From Cyanocohniella sp. LLY (GTDB lineage Bacteria > Cyanobacteriota > Cyanobacteriia > Cyanobacteriales > Nostocaceae): DNA of 64,000 bases. Location: the NCBI GenBank assembly GCA_022241785.1, contig JAKOMP010000002.1:110681-174680 (forward strand), written 5' to 3'. The notes under the pieces are model-generated. The model made no database searches, was not told where the DNA came from, and saw only the letters and a program-made list of their open reading frames with translations. A program made the position numbers and the translations under genes. This document shows positions 28,126 through 36,831 of the stretch, piece by piece. Numbering within the stretch: position 1 is the first letter of the stretch; every line of letters begins with the position of its first letter.

Positions 28126-28740
28126 GTGAATCTAGCAGAAGGAGTACAGGTTGTTTCTTTTGGCATACTGGGCGCGATGATGATTGGGGCAGCATTAGGT
28201 GTAGTGCTGTTTTCTAACATTGTCTATTCTGCCTTTATGCTGGGGGGAGTGTTTATCAGCATGGCGGGGCTTTACCTGTTGCTAAATGGTGATTTTGTCG
28301 CCGCAGCGCAGGTACTGGTTTATGTTGGGGCAGTGAACGTGTTGATTTTGTTTGCCATTATGTTGGTGAACAAGCGTCAAGATTTCGCTCCCTATCCTAG
28401 CGCTGGGCTGCGGAAAGTCATCACAGCCATAGTCAGTCTCGGATTATTTGGTCTGTTGAGTACGATGGTATTGGCAACTCCTTGGGCATACTCTACAACT
28501 GCGGCTGTAGCACCAGAAAGTTCTATAGTTGTTATTGGTGAGCATTTCTTCACTGACTTTTTACTACCTTTTGAACTGGCTTCAATTTTATTGTTGATAG
28601 CGATGGTGGGAGCGATTATTTTGGCACGTCGCGAGTATTTGCCGGAAAAACCCACACCTTCCGAGTCACAACAAACTGTTTTGACTTTACCAGAACGCCC
28701 CAGAGACTTGGTATCGGCAGGCAGCGAAACAAAAGAGTAA
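28126..28740 (+). CDS. ndhG: NAD(P)H dehydrogenase subunit 6 (NdhG)
   Basis: A 204-residue membrane subunit with five hydrophobic spans. It starts at GTG (28126) after CTAAGGACAAAAACA. Conserved FSNIVYSAFMLGGVFISMAG and VYVGAVNVLILFAIML are the NuoJ/NDH6 signature. The polar C-terminus has no conserved function. The preceding 73 bases contain AACTAATAACTGA repeats. Confidence 0.95.
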   Translation: MNLAEGVQVVSFGILGAMMIGAALGVVLFSNIVYSAFMLGGVFISMAGLYLLLNGDFVAAAQVLVYVGAVNVLILFAIMLVNKRQDFAPYPSAGLRKVITAIVSLGLFGLLSTMVLATPWAYSTTAAVAPESSIVVIGEHFFTDFLLPFELASILLLIAMVGAIILARREYLPEKPTPSESQQTVLTLPERPRDLVSAGSETKE

Positions 28741-28981
28741 AAAGGCAAGGGGGCAGGGGGCAGGGGAGAAAAACCACCCACAAGGAGGAGCCACTGTGGT
28801 CTTGGCTTGTAGCCAAGGGGAGCAACTGGCGTTGGGGCTTCAACCAAGAGAGCAAGGGAGCTATTGCCCACAATTCCACTCGGCTTTAAACCTTATCTTT
28901 TGGTAAAATTTGCGATATATTTCGCAGGTAAAAAGCCAGTTTTTATGGCCACGCAAGCTATCAGAAGGGATACAAAAATCC
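28741..28981. repeat. Repeat insertion separating ndhG and ndhE
   Basis: The gap of 241 bases, unusually long for this operon, contains GGGGGCAGGGGGCAGGGG units (28747-28767) and a hairpin CTTGGcttgtagCCAAGG near 28801. No gene is present. Confidence 0.65.
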
Positions 28982-29287
28982 ATGCAACTCCAGTACTTTT
29001 TATTACTAGCAGCAGCTTTGTTTTGTATCGGCATTTATGGCTTAATTACCAGTCGGAATGCCGTGCGTGTGTTGATGTCAATTGAGTTACTGCTGAATGC
29101 TGTTAATCTGAATTTAATGGCATTTTCCAACTTTCTCGATTCAACTTTAATTAAGGGCCAAGTATTCACCGTGTTTGTGATTACCGTGGCAGCTGCTGAA
29201 GCGGCGGTAGGGTTAGCGATCGTACTTGCGATTTATCGCAACCGTGATACCGTCGACATGGAGCAGTTTAATCTCCTGAAGTGGTAA
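28982..29287 (+). CDS. ndhE: NAD(P)H dehydrogenase subunit 4L (NdhE)
   Basis: A 101-residue, three-span membrane subunit. The ATG at 28982 ([17 protein letters not shown]) gives the family's usual length; an upstream in-frame ATG at 28910 would add 24 polar residues and is rejected. Conserved [17 protein letters not shown] and [20 protein letters not shown] carry the membrane glutamates of the NuoK/NDH4L proton path. Last ndh gene here; NAD kinase follows within seven bases. Confidence 0.96.
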   Translation: MQLQYFLLLAAALFCIGIYGLITSRNAVRVLMSIELLLNAVNLNLMAFSNFLDSTLIKGQVFTVFVITVAAAEAAVGLAIVLAIYRNRDTVDMEQFNLLKW

Positions 29288-29293
29288 TTGTGC

Positions 29294-30214
29294 GTGCAAC
29301 TCAAGCAGGTAATCATTGCTTATAAAGCTACAGATTCCCAGAGTAAACGCTGGGCAGAACTCTGTGCTAAACAACTAGAAAATCGCCATTGCCAGGTGTT
29401 GATGGGGCCTAGCGGGCCCAAAGATAACCCTTATCCGGTGTTTTTGGCTTCGGCTACTCAACCCATCGATCTGGCTTTGGTACTCGGTGGTGATGGCACT
29501 GTCTTAACTAGTGCTAGACATTTAGCCCCAGCTGGTATACCTATTCTGGGAGTGAATGTAGGCGGTCATCTAGGCTTCTTAACCGAGTCGGTAGATGAGT
29601 TTCAAGATACAGAGAAAGTTTGGGATCGGCTATTTGAAGATCGCTATGCTATCCAGCGGCGGATGATGTTACAAGCGGCGGTATATGAAGGTCATCGGAC
29701 AAATTTGGAACCTGTGACTGAACGCTACCTCGCTTTGAATGAATTTTGTGTCAAACCCGCTTCCGCTGACCGCATGATCACTTCCATTCTGGAAATGGAA
29801 ATTGACAGTGAGGTAGTCGATCAATATGTGGGGGATGGTTTGATTATTTCCACTCCCACAGGTTCCACAGGTTATACAGTTTCCGCTAGTGGCCCCATTA
29901 TGCACGATGGTATGGAGGCAATTACCATCACTCCTATTTGCCCCATGAGTCTTTCTAGCCGTCCCTTAGTTTTACCCGCTGGTTCTGTGGTCAGCATCTG
30001 GCCTTTGGGAGACTATGATTTGAGTACCAAGCTGTGGATGGATGGGGTATTGTCTACGTCGATTTGGCCAGGACATCGCGTTGATGTGCGGATGGCTGAT
30101 TCTCTGGCTAAATTTATTATTTTGCGGGAGAACAATTCATATTATCAGACACTCCGAGAGAAGCTGCTTTGGGCAGGGACAAGGGTTCGCTACAGTAACA
30201 ATCACCGTAATTGA
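29294..30214 (+). CDS. nadK: NAD(+) kinase
   Basis: A 306-residue ATP-dependent kinase that makes NADP from NAD. The GGDGT motif is at 65-69 and NVGGHLGFLTE follows. GDGLIISTPTGSTGYTVSASGPI is the second substrate-binding region. Start GTG at 29294 is preferred over TTG at 29288, because the conserved strand MQLKQVIIAYK begins there; neither has a clear ribosome site, so translation may be coupled to ndhE. Placement next to ndh genes links pyridine nucleotide supply with NDH-1. A terminator follows at 30275. Confidence 0.93.
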   Translation: MQLKQVIIAYKATDSQSKRWAELCAKQLENRHCQVLMGPSGPKDNPYPVFLASATQPIDLALVLGGDGTVLTSARHLAPAGIPILGVNVGGHLGFLTESVDEFQDTEKVWDRLFEDRYAIQRRMMLQAAVYEGHRTNLEPVTERYLALNEFCVKPASADRMITSILEMEIDSEVVDQYVGDGLIISTPTGSTGYTVSASGPIMHDGMEAITITPICPMSLSSRPLVLPAGSVVSIWPLGDYDLSTKLWMDGVLSTSIWPGHRVDVRMADSLAKFIILRENNSYYQTLREKLLWAGTRVRYSNNHRN

Positions 30215-30274
30215 TTTATCAGGTTTCTGCCGCAGTCTTTTGCTTGAAGTTTTGTGTGAACAGAAAATTATATC

Positions 30275-30302
30275 AGCCCCCGATAATATCTGGGGGCTTT
30301 TC
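30275..30302 (+). terminator. Rho-independent terminator of the ndh-nadK operon
   Basis: AGCCCCC (30275-30281) pairs with GGGGGCT (30292-30298), followed by TTTT. The position 60 bases after the NAD kinase stop fits the end of the operon. Confidence 0.85.
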
Positions 30303-30461
30303 CGCAGTTGTTGTCTTTAATTGCCGAAAATGCTTTTTTGTGACGCCTTCAGTTATTAGCAATATAAACGTGAGTTCGACAAATATCAAAATACCCCATT
30401 TATTCCGGACTTTACTAGGATATCTGGCTTTATTAATTACGAATTTATCAAAAACATAGCT

Positions 30462-32099
30462 ATGCGGAACCTTGCACTCGTTCCGAGTTGGTTGCGGTTT
30501 TTAATTATTTTTGTGTTGACAATGGGTATATTATTTCGCTTTGTCAACCTTGAAGGCAAAATATACTCCCATGATGAAACTTATACGTCATTGCGAATTT
30601 CTGGTTACACAGTCAGTGAAGTCAAACAGCAAATATTTAATGGTCGTATAATTAGTAGAGAAAATTTTGCTAAATTCCAAAGTCGTAATGAAGAAAAAAA
30701 CTTCAGTGACACAATTATGTCTTTGGCTACAGAAGACCCGCAGCATCCGCCAGTTTATTATTTAATAGCCAGATTTTGGTTAGGAATTTTTGGTAATTCA
30801 ATCACAGCTATTAGAAGTTTATCTGCTGTTATTAGCTTGTTGGTGTTTCCTGGTATTTATTGGCTATGTCGTGAATTATTTAATGTGCCATTATCGGTTC
30901 CTGGGTTAGCGATCGCTCTGATGGCTATCTCTCCTATTCATCTAGTATATGCTCAAGAAGCACGAGAATATATCCTTTGGTTAGTTACCATCATATTATG
31001 TAGCGCTTCACTGCTACTAGCGATACGGCTGCAATCAAAAAATCACAATGAATTAGACCGAGGACAGCAAATTTCTGATAGTTTTACTCCCTGGGGAATT
31101 TATGTAGTTACTTTAACATTAAGTCTTTATACGTGTTTGTGGAGTGTATTGATAGCAGTTGCTCACGGAATTTATGTCATTATAATTTCCAGATTTCAAT
31201 TAACTGAAAGTGTCAGGGCTTATTTAATAGCATCATCGCTGGCATTTCTAGCTTTTTTGCCTTGGATGATGATTGTTGCGGCTAGTTTTTTGGAGTTTAT
31301 ATTAACCGCAGATGTGACACAATCTCAATCTTCAATTAGTCCTTTAATTCAAGTTTTGCTAATACAAATAAGTAGAATTTTTTTTGATTTAAATTTAGAT
31401 ATAGGCAATTTATTTAGTTACTTGATTGCACCTTTTTTTTTGACATTAGTGGGATATGCAATTTATTTTCTGTGTCGCACAACTAACTATCAAGTTTGGT
31501 TGTTGATTCTGATGTTGATGATAATTATGTCTATCCCCCTTAAGCTACCAAATTTAAATGATGGGGGCATAGTTTTTAGTCAAGAAGCATATTTAATACC
31601 TGCATACTTAGGTATTCAACTTGCTGTGGCTTATCTTTTAGCTACACAATTATACAATGGAATTATATCTCGCCGCCGAATTTGGCAGATGGTTTTGATA
31701 TTAGTAATTGTTTGTGGTTTAATTTCTTGTAGGGTAAGTTACGAGGCTGAAACTTGGTGGCATAAAGGCGTCAGTTTTGGAAATGCACAAGTTGCTAGAA
31801 TTATTAATGAGACTGAAAACCCACTTTTAATTAGTGATGGTGAGAATATTAATTATGGTAATGTTTTTTCACTAAGTTATCTGGTTCAGCCAAATGTCAG
31901 GTTTCAATTGATAGGAAATCAAGCTGTTCCTGATATTCCTGATAGTTTTAGCGATATTTTTTTACTCAATCCTTCAGATTCCTGGCGTAGCCAAATAATT
32001 ATGAAGTACAAATCTAATATGAATATTGTTTATCGAGATGAGTATTATTATCTTTGGAAATTAGCTAAACCGCAAAGTACGCAAAGTTCACTAAGGTAA
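30462..32099 (+). CDS. GT39/PMT-like membrane glycosyltransferase
   Basis: A 545-residue polytopic membrane protein with about 11 spans. The first external loop after TM1 has Asp38-Glu39 (YSHDETYTSLR), the acidic pair typical of the GT-C family of lipid-linked sugar transferases (dolichyl-phosphate mannosyltransferase/ArnT type). QHPPVYYLIARFW and HLVYAQEAREY are further family blocks. It would transfer a sugar from a polyprenyl carrier to a lipid, protein or polysaccharide on the periplasmic side. The substrate is unknown. It is a single gene with an AT-rich promoter region. Confidence 0.82.
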   Translation: MRNLALVPSWLRFLIIFVLTMGILFRFVNLEGKIYSHDETYTSLRISGYTVSEVKQQIFNGRIISRENFAKFQSRNEEKNFSDTIMSLATEDPQHPPVYYLIARFWLGIFGNSITAIRSLSAVISLLVFPGIYWLCRELFNVPLSVPGLAIALMAISPIHLVYAQEAREYILWLVTIILCSASLLLAIRLQSKNHNELDRGQQISDSFTPWGIYVVTLTLSLYTCLWSVLIAVAHGIYVIIISRFQLTESVRAYLIASSLAFLAFLPWMMIVAASFLEFILTADVTQSQSSISPLIQVLLIQISRIFFDLNLDIGNLFSYLIAPFFLTLVGYAIYFLCRTTNYQVWLLILMLMIIMSIPLKLPNLNDGGIVFSQEAYLIPAYLGIQLAVAYLLATQLYNGIISRRRIWQMVLILVIVCGLISCRVSYEAETWWHKGVSFGNAQVARIINETENPLLISDGENINYGNVFSLSYLVQPNVRFQLIGNQAVPDIPDSFSDIFLLNPSDSWRSQIIMKYKSNMNIVYRDEYYYLWKLAKPQSTQSSLR

Positions 32100-32241
32100 G
32101 AGAGTTGTATAGGTTTTGGTATCAGTTCCATGAATTTGGAAAAAGTTGGCATATTTTTATGAAATTCTCAGCTTAAATTAATTTAGATGATGAGATAAAG
32201 CTTTAAATTGTTCTTATTCATCAATTTGAGAATATCAAGCT

Positions 32242-32691
32242 ATGAAATTTCAGCATTTAGTCATTTTATTTATATTTACCGCTGTGACAATAGGCTGCAC
32301 AAAAGAAGTAACCTCCAATCAACCCGCCACGCAAACACCAAGTGCAACCACCGTCGCCAGCCCAATTGCTGAACCTGGGAACTTTCAAGCTGCGGAACAC
32401 CCAACTCAAGGAAAAGTTAGCGTCATCACTGAACAAGGTAAACGCTACCTGGAGTTTGATCAGAATTTTAAAACTGATAAAGGGCCTGACTTATTTGTGA
32501 TTTTGCATAATTCTGATATGCCGCCAGTGTCTGGTATTCAAGAAAAAGATTATGTGAATATTGCCCCCTTGCAAAAAATAAGCGGTACTCAACGTTATGC
32601 TTTACCTGATAATGTAAATTTGGTAGACTTCAAGTCTGTGGCAATCTGGTGTCGCCAATTTAATGCCACTTTTGGCTATGCCGTTTTATAA
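32242..32691 (+). CDS. DM13-domain lipoprotein
   Basis: A 149-residue lipoprotein. The signal peptide ends in the lipobox AVTIGC (Cys19), so it is membrane-anchored after export. A Thr/Pro-rich linker (20-48) leads to a DM13 domain (about 50-149) with KGPDLFVILHNS, YVNIAPLQKISGTQRYALP and the conserved CRQFNATFGYAVL, whose Cys is thought to be redox- or haem-related in the family. It begins a DM13-DUF4079-histidine kinase string on one strand. Confidence 0.88.
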   Translation: MKFQHLVILFIFTAVTIGCTKEVTSNQPATQTPSATTVASPIAEPGNFQAAEHPTQGKVSVITEQGKRYLEFDQNFKTDKGPDLFVILHNSDMPPVSGIQEKDYVNIAPLQKISGTQRYALPDNVNLVDFKSVAIWCRQFNATFGYAVL

Positions 32692-32707
32692 AAGCAATAA
32701 GTAAAAG

Positions 32708-32738
32708 GCAAAAGTAATATTACTCTCTTTTGCTTTTT
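32708..32738 (+). terminator. Terminator after the DM13 gene
   Basis: GCAAAAG (32708-32714) and CTTTTGC (32727-32733) pair and are followed by TTTTTAT. It partly separates the lipoprotein gene from the next two genes. Confidence 0.65.
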
Positions 32739-32766
32739 ATATTCCTCATTTAGTGAAAATTGACCT

Positions 32767-33492
32767 ATGCAAACAGCAGATTTTTTGCGTCTGATACATC
32801 CAGTAATCGCAGTTATCTTTATCTATCCACTGATTGGGATTGTGGTAAATTTTGCCTGGCAAACACGCCAGCGACGCTTACAAAATAGAAAGGTTGCTGA
32901 AAATAAAAGTAGAATTAACCCAGGAGTGGGAAAAGAACATAAACAGTTTGGTAACTGGTTGACAAGTGCAATTGTGGGGTTGTCTTTAATCGGTTTAGCC
33001 TATCCCATTGGTAAGAATATTATCAGAAATCAATTATGGAATGAAGGGCGGTTTCAAGTTGGATTCATTATATTGATGTTTATTTTAACTATTACTTCTC
33101 TCATATTTCTTTATTTATCAAGACAAAGTTTGTGGCGGGGAATTTTTGCCACTTTAACTGGTGCAGGGTTAGTGATTCTCGGTTGCCAAGATGGCGTGTT
33201 TCGGCGAACCAATGAGTGGTACTGGTCACATTATTATATTGGGATTGTCGCATCATTATTGATGATTTTTTCTGTGGCGATCGTCCAAGATATTTATCAG
33301 GATAAGTCACATCGCTGGCGGCTGATCCATCTCATTTTAAACTGTATTGCTTTATTACTATTTATAGGTCAGGGATTTACAGGAACCAGAGACTTATTAG
33401 AATTACCTCTGAGTTGGCAAGAACCCTACATTTATCAGTGTGATTTTGCCAATAAAACCTGTCCGACACCAAATCCACAAGCATCAGAATGA
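32767..33492 (+). CDS. DUF4079 family membrane protein
   Basis: A 241-residue inner-membrane protein with about six spans (near 10-28, 64-84, 98-116, 122-140, 155-175, 188-206). His11 (RLIHPVIAV), HYYIGI and HLILNC supply histidines in membrane segments, a cytochrome b561-like arrangement that is suggestive only. Its stop overlaps the kinase start (ATGA), so the two are co-translated and may form a sensing pair. Function is not established. Confidence 0.78.
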   Translation: MQTADFLRLIHPVIAVIFIYPLIGIVVNFAWQTRQRRLQNRKVAENKSRINPGVGKEHKQFGNWLTSAIVGLSLIGLAYPIGKNIIRNQLWNEGRFQVGFIILMFILTITSLIFLYLSRQSLWRGIFATLTGAGLVILGCQDGVFRRTNEWYWSHYYIGIVASLLMIFSVAIVQDIYQDKSHRWRLIHLILNCIALLLFIGQGFTGTRDLLELPLSWQEPYIYQCDFANKTCPTPNPQASE

Positions 33493-34943
33493 ATCAAATG
33501 AGGAAACTTTGGACAAGAATTTATCCTCATTCATTACAGGTGCGATTAACAATTGGGATTGCTTTAGTTTCAGCTTTAGGATTAGGTAGTCTAGCTATCT
33601 GGACAAGCTGGAAAATGAAGGAATTATTAATTAACAGTCACAAATATAATATCCAAAGAATTGCTCAACGCCTACCAAATGATGTGCAACTTTATAGTGA
33701 AATATTGCCATCAGAAATTGGTTTACAAAAGGCAATTAACAATTTGACTACTACTCATACATTTTTATGGATTAAAAGTCCTGAAAATGATATTTTAGCA
33801 AAATCTAGCAACTGGGAGCAGCTATCCGATGGGGCAGCAACTAAATTAATGTCTCTAACGGAGATGTCAATTAAACCCCAAGTCAAACAAGTGGATAAAC
33901 ACTACTTTGTTGTGTGTGGGGCTGCGTTACCATTACAAGGAACAACTTTAGGAAATTTGTTTGTGGTACAAGATGTTACCAACGAACAAAAAATGTTGTT
34001 AGTAATTGTGCGGAGTTTGGGAATTGGCAGTGTTTTTGTGATTACAGCAATTTCTGTAGCGATCGCACTTTATATTCAGCGTTCTCTGCAACCTCTGCGC
34101 CAGTTAAGTCAAATGACAGAAGTTATTTCTATTGAAGATTTAGGCAAAGCGCAACTTTATTTAGATAATGCACCCAGTGAAGTTAAAGAATTAGCTCAAA
34201 CCTGCAACATGATGTTATCGCGTCTCTCCCAATCTTGGGAGCAAGAGCGACAATTTGTGAGTAATGCTTCCCATGAGTTACGTACACCGTTAACTATAGT
34301 ACATGGTTACTTGCAAAGTGTCTTACGTCGGCAGCATAATTTAACCCCAACCCAAAAAGAAGCTTTAGAAACTGCTGCATCAGAAGCAGAACGCACCATC
34401 CGGCTTTTACAGGATTTACTTGATTTAGCGCGAGCAGATAGTGGTTATTTGCATCTTTGCATGGAACCCTGCGTGTTAAATGACTTAGTTGCAGAAGTTG
34501 TGGGTATGGCTCAAAAGTATAGCGATCGCCCGATTAAAATAGAGTCAACAACTCAGATAATTGAGGTGAAAGCCGACTATAATCGCTTAACTCAAGTATT
34601 GCTCAACTTAATTGATAATGCTGTGAAATATTCCCCAGCAGATACACCCGTGACTATAAAATTAAGTCAACAAAACCAAGAAGTATTGATTCAAGTTTGT
34701 GATCAAGGTTATGGCATACCTTTACAACACCAGTCACGAATTTTTGAGCGATTTTACCGCATAGATGAAGCTCGCACCAGTTCTACTGGAGGTTGCGGAT
34801 TAGGACTGTCAATTGTTAAGACACTGGTAGAAAGTATGGGTGGTAATGTGACCGTGCGTAGCCGTTCAGCAGATGGTCTTCAGACATTGCATTTGGATAC
34901 AGGAACTGTATTTACTATCACTTTGTCATCCTATCAACTATAG
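33489..34943 (+). CDS. Sensor histidine kinase (HAMP-HisKA-HATPase)
   Basis: A 484-residue membrane kinase. TM1 is near 20-38, a periplasmic sensor spans 40-170, TM2 is near 173-194, and a HAMP domain spans about 195-247. HisKA has His262 (VSNASHELRTPLTIVHGY). The ATPase domain has QVLLNLIDNAVKYSP (N box), VCDQGYGIP (G1) and GGCGLGLSIVK (G2). No response regulator is next to it. Four-base overlap with the DUF4079 gene. Confidence 0.93.
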   Translation: MNQMRKLWTRIYPHSLQVRLTIGIALVSALGLGSLAIWTSWKMKELLINSHKYNIQRIAQRLPNDVQLYSEILPSEIGLQKAINNLTTTHTFLWIKSPENDILAKSSNWEQLSDGAATKLMSLTEMSIKPQVKQVDKHYFVVCGAALPLQGTTLGNLFVVQDVTNEQKMLLVIVRSLGIGSVFVITAISVAIALYIQRSLQPLRQLSQMTEVISIEDLGKAQLYLDNAPSEVKELAQTCNMMLSRLSQSWEQERQFVSNASHELRTPLTIVHGYLQSVLRRQHNLTPTQKEALETAASEAERTIRLLQDLLDLARADSGYLHLCMEPCVLNDLVAEVVGMAQKYSDRPIKIESTTQIIEVKADYNRLTQVLLNLIDNAVKYSPADTPVTIKLSQQNQEVLIQVCDQGYGIPLQHQSRIFERFYRIDEARTSSTGGCGLGLSIVKTLVESMGGNVTVRSRSADGLQTLHLDTGTVFTITLSSYQL

Positions 34944-35040
34944 TAGGGAACAGGCTGGAAAATTTATTAATTTCTCTGCTTTTCCTCTTTCTTAGCGCGT
35001 CTATGTGTTCTTTATGGTTAACTATGTGGCAACAGATTTG

Positions 35041-36234
35041 CTAAGATAAGGCAACATAATTTAATGGCAACGTAACTATTACAGTTGTACCAACATCTTG
35101 CTGGCTTTCTATTTGGATTGTGCCGCCATGTATCTCCACACACTGTTTGACAATAGCCAATCCTAATCCAGTTCCTTGAATTCGGCGCACATTACTGGCG
35201 CGATAGAAAGTTTGAAATAAACGAGGTTGGTCTTTTAAAGGAATGCCCCTTCCTTGGTCTGTGACTTTGAAGGTTGCCACTCCATCTTGGCAGCTTAAAT
35301 CAAACTGAATATGGCTATGTTCAGGAGAATACTTAATAGCATTAGAGAGCAAATTCGTAAAGATACAATTTAGCAAATCCTCATCCATTTCCGATTGGGA
35401 GCATTCGCCTTGAGAAGTAAACGTAATTATATGCTGGTTACCTGCACCACACTGAAAACCTTCTGTTAATTCATTACAAAAAGACTCTAGATTCAAAGAT
35501 ACAGGGTTATATTCAAATTTTGTTGCTTCCGTTTTACTTAAAAATAATATTTCATCTAACAGTTGTAACATCTGTTTAATAGCATTTTGCACCCGTTCAA
35601 AGTATTTAATTCTTTGTTCTTGAGTGAGTTTATCATTGTTATATTCAATAATCTCTAAAGCCGTTCTAATGGTAGTCATGGGGTTGCGAAACTCATGAGA
35701 AACCATAGCCACAAAGTTTGATTTTAGCTCGTTGAGTTCCTGTTCCTTTAACAAAGCTTGACGGCTACGTTCTTCGGTTTCACGTAGTTTGTTGAGAATT
35801 TCTTCCCGTTCCATAGCGTAGCGAACCGAACGCATTAATAGTTGAATTGTAATTTGATCTTTAACCAGATAATCCTGTGCGCCTTCTGCTAAGGCTCTTA
35901 ATGCCAATTCTTCATCATCAAGCCCCGTTAACACCACAACTGGGATATCTGGCACTGCTGCTCGATATGCTTTTAAAGTTTCTATTCCCGTAGAATCTGG
36001 CAAACTCAAGTCTAACAAGACTACATTGAATCTGCGTTGCGGGAAACTTGCCGTATGAGAACTATTAGATATTACTTCAGGGTTTTCTAAGCTCAAATGA
36101 ATCGCTTCAGATAGCCGTTCCACATGCGTCATCTGCCACTTTTCTTGTTGTGTACGCAAAAATATCTGACGTAGAAGTCTGGCATCAGTAGGGCTATCTT
36201 CTACAAGTAGAATGTGAATCATTATCTTTTGCAT
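35041..36234 (-). CDS. Receiver-histidine kinase hybrid (REC-HisKA-HATPase)
   Basis: A 397-residue soluble protein; an in-frame ATG at 36222 would shorten it by four residues. The N-terminal receiver has VEDSP and phospho-Asp75 (VVLLDLSLPDSTG). A short coiled coil leads to HisKA with MVSHEFRNPMTTIR and a full ATPase domain (IFTNLLSNAIKYSP, VTDQGRGIP, GTGLGLAIVK). The REC-first arrangement makes it a likely second step in a relay from the upstream kinase. Downstream gene of a three-gene minus-strand cluster. Confidence 0.92.
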   Translation of the reverse strand: MQKIMIHILLVEDSPTDARLLRQIFLRTQQEKWQMTHVERLSEAIHLSLENPEVISNSSHTASFPQRRFNVVLLDLSLPDSTGIETLKAYRAAVPDIPVVVLTGLDDEELALRALAEGAQDYLVKDQITIQLLMRSVRYAMEREEILNKLRETEERSRQALLKEQELNELKSNFVAMVSHEFRNPMTTIRTALEIIEYNNDKLTQEQRIKYFERVQNAIKQMLQLLDEILFLSKTEATKFEYNPVSLNLESFCNELTEGFQCGAGNQHIITFTSQGECSQSEMDEDLLNCIFTNLLSNAIKYSPEHSHIQFDLSCQDGVATFKVTDQGRGIPLKDQPRLFQTFYRASNVRRIQGTGLGLAIVKQCVEIHGGTIQIESQQDVGTTVIVTLPLNYVALS

Positions 36235-36337
36235 ACAATATAGTTGTATAAATTTGCCTGATAATTGATCAATTTCTCATCTGTTTAGAAAGCGTTGAAA
36301 CAGTGAATTTTGCCAGTACCGGTAAAAATTATTTCCT

Positions 36338-36787
36338 TTATATCTTTCTTGGTAGTGCTACCGCTGCCAGCCAGAAATCTTTGATTAATTGCACAACTTG
36401 GATAAACTGGTAAACATCTAAGGGTTTTGTCACATAACAATTAGCACTGAGATTATAAGAACGTAGTATATCCTCCTCATCCGCTGAGGTCGTAAGTATA
36501 ACTACGGGGATAAGCTTGAGATTGGGGTCTGATTTAATTTCTGTTAGGACTTCGCGCCCATCCATTCCGGGAAGATTCAAATCGAGCAAAATTAAGTCTG
36601 GACGGGGGGAATTAGCAAATTCACCTTGCTGCCATAAATAGTTCATAGCAGTTTCACCATCTTCCACCCAATGCAAATTATTGGCGATTCTGGCATTGAC
36701 AAAGCCTTTGATGGTGAGATTAGCATCGCTAGGAGAATCTTCAACTAGCAAAATTTCAATATGACGGAATGCCTGATGATAATCCAT
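36338..36787 (-). CDS. Rcp1-like response regulator
   Basis: A 149-residue single receiver. Acidic residues in LLVEDSPSD, phospho-Asp69 in [15 protein letters not shown], Thr in VILTTS and Lys in YVTKPLDV. The long alpha4/beta5 region and the N-terminal [15 protein letters not shown] are those of Rcp1/RcpA-type regulators that serve cyanobacterial phytochromes and PAS kinases. Located 44 bases after the CHASE3 kinase gene and 103 bases before the hybrid. Confidence 0.92.
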   Translation of the reverse strand: MDYHQAFRHIEILLVEDSPSDANLTIKGFVNARIANNLHWVEDGETAMNYLWQQGEFANSPRPDLILLDLNLPGMDGREVLTEIKSDPNLKLIPVVILTTSADEEDILRSYNLSANCYVTKPLDVYQFIQVVQLIKDFWLAAVALPRKI

Positions 36788-36831
36788 GCGGTTATTAAAT
36801 GCATATAAGGCTCATACTTTAATAAAATAAC

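Noticed and set aside
28910-28981. N-terminal extension of NdhE
   Set aside because: It would lengthen a highly conserved 101-residue protein with polar residues translated from repeat DNA.
30404-30409. Second TCCGGA, upstream of the glycosyltransferase-like gene
   Set aside because: No -10 element at 16-18 bases downstream (GCTTTA at the expected place), so it is not called a DIF promoter.
30211-30459. 82-codon frame after NAD kinase
   Set aside because: It runs through the rho-independent terminator at 30275-30302 and has no ribosome site.
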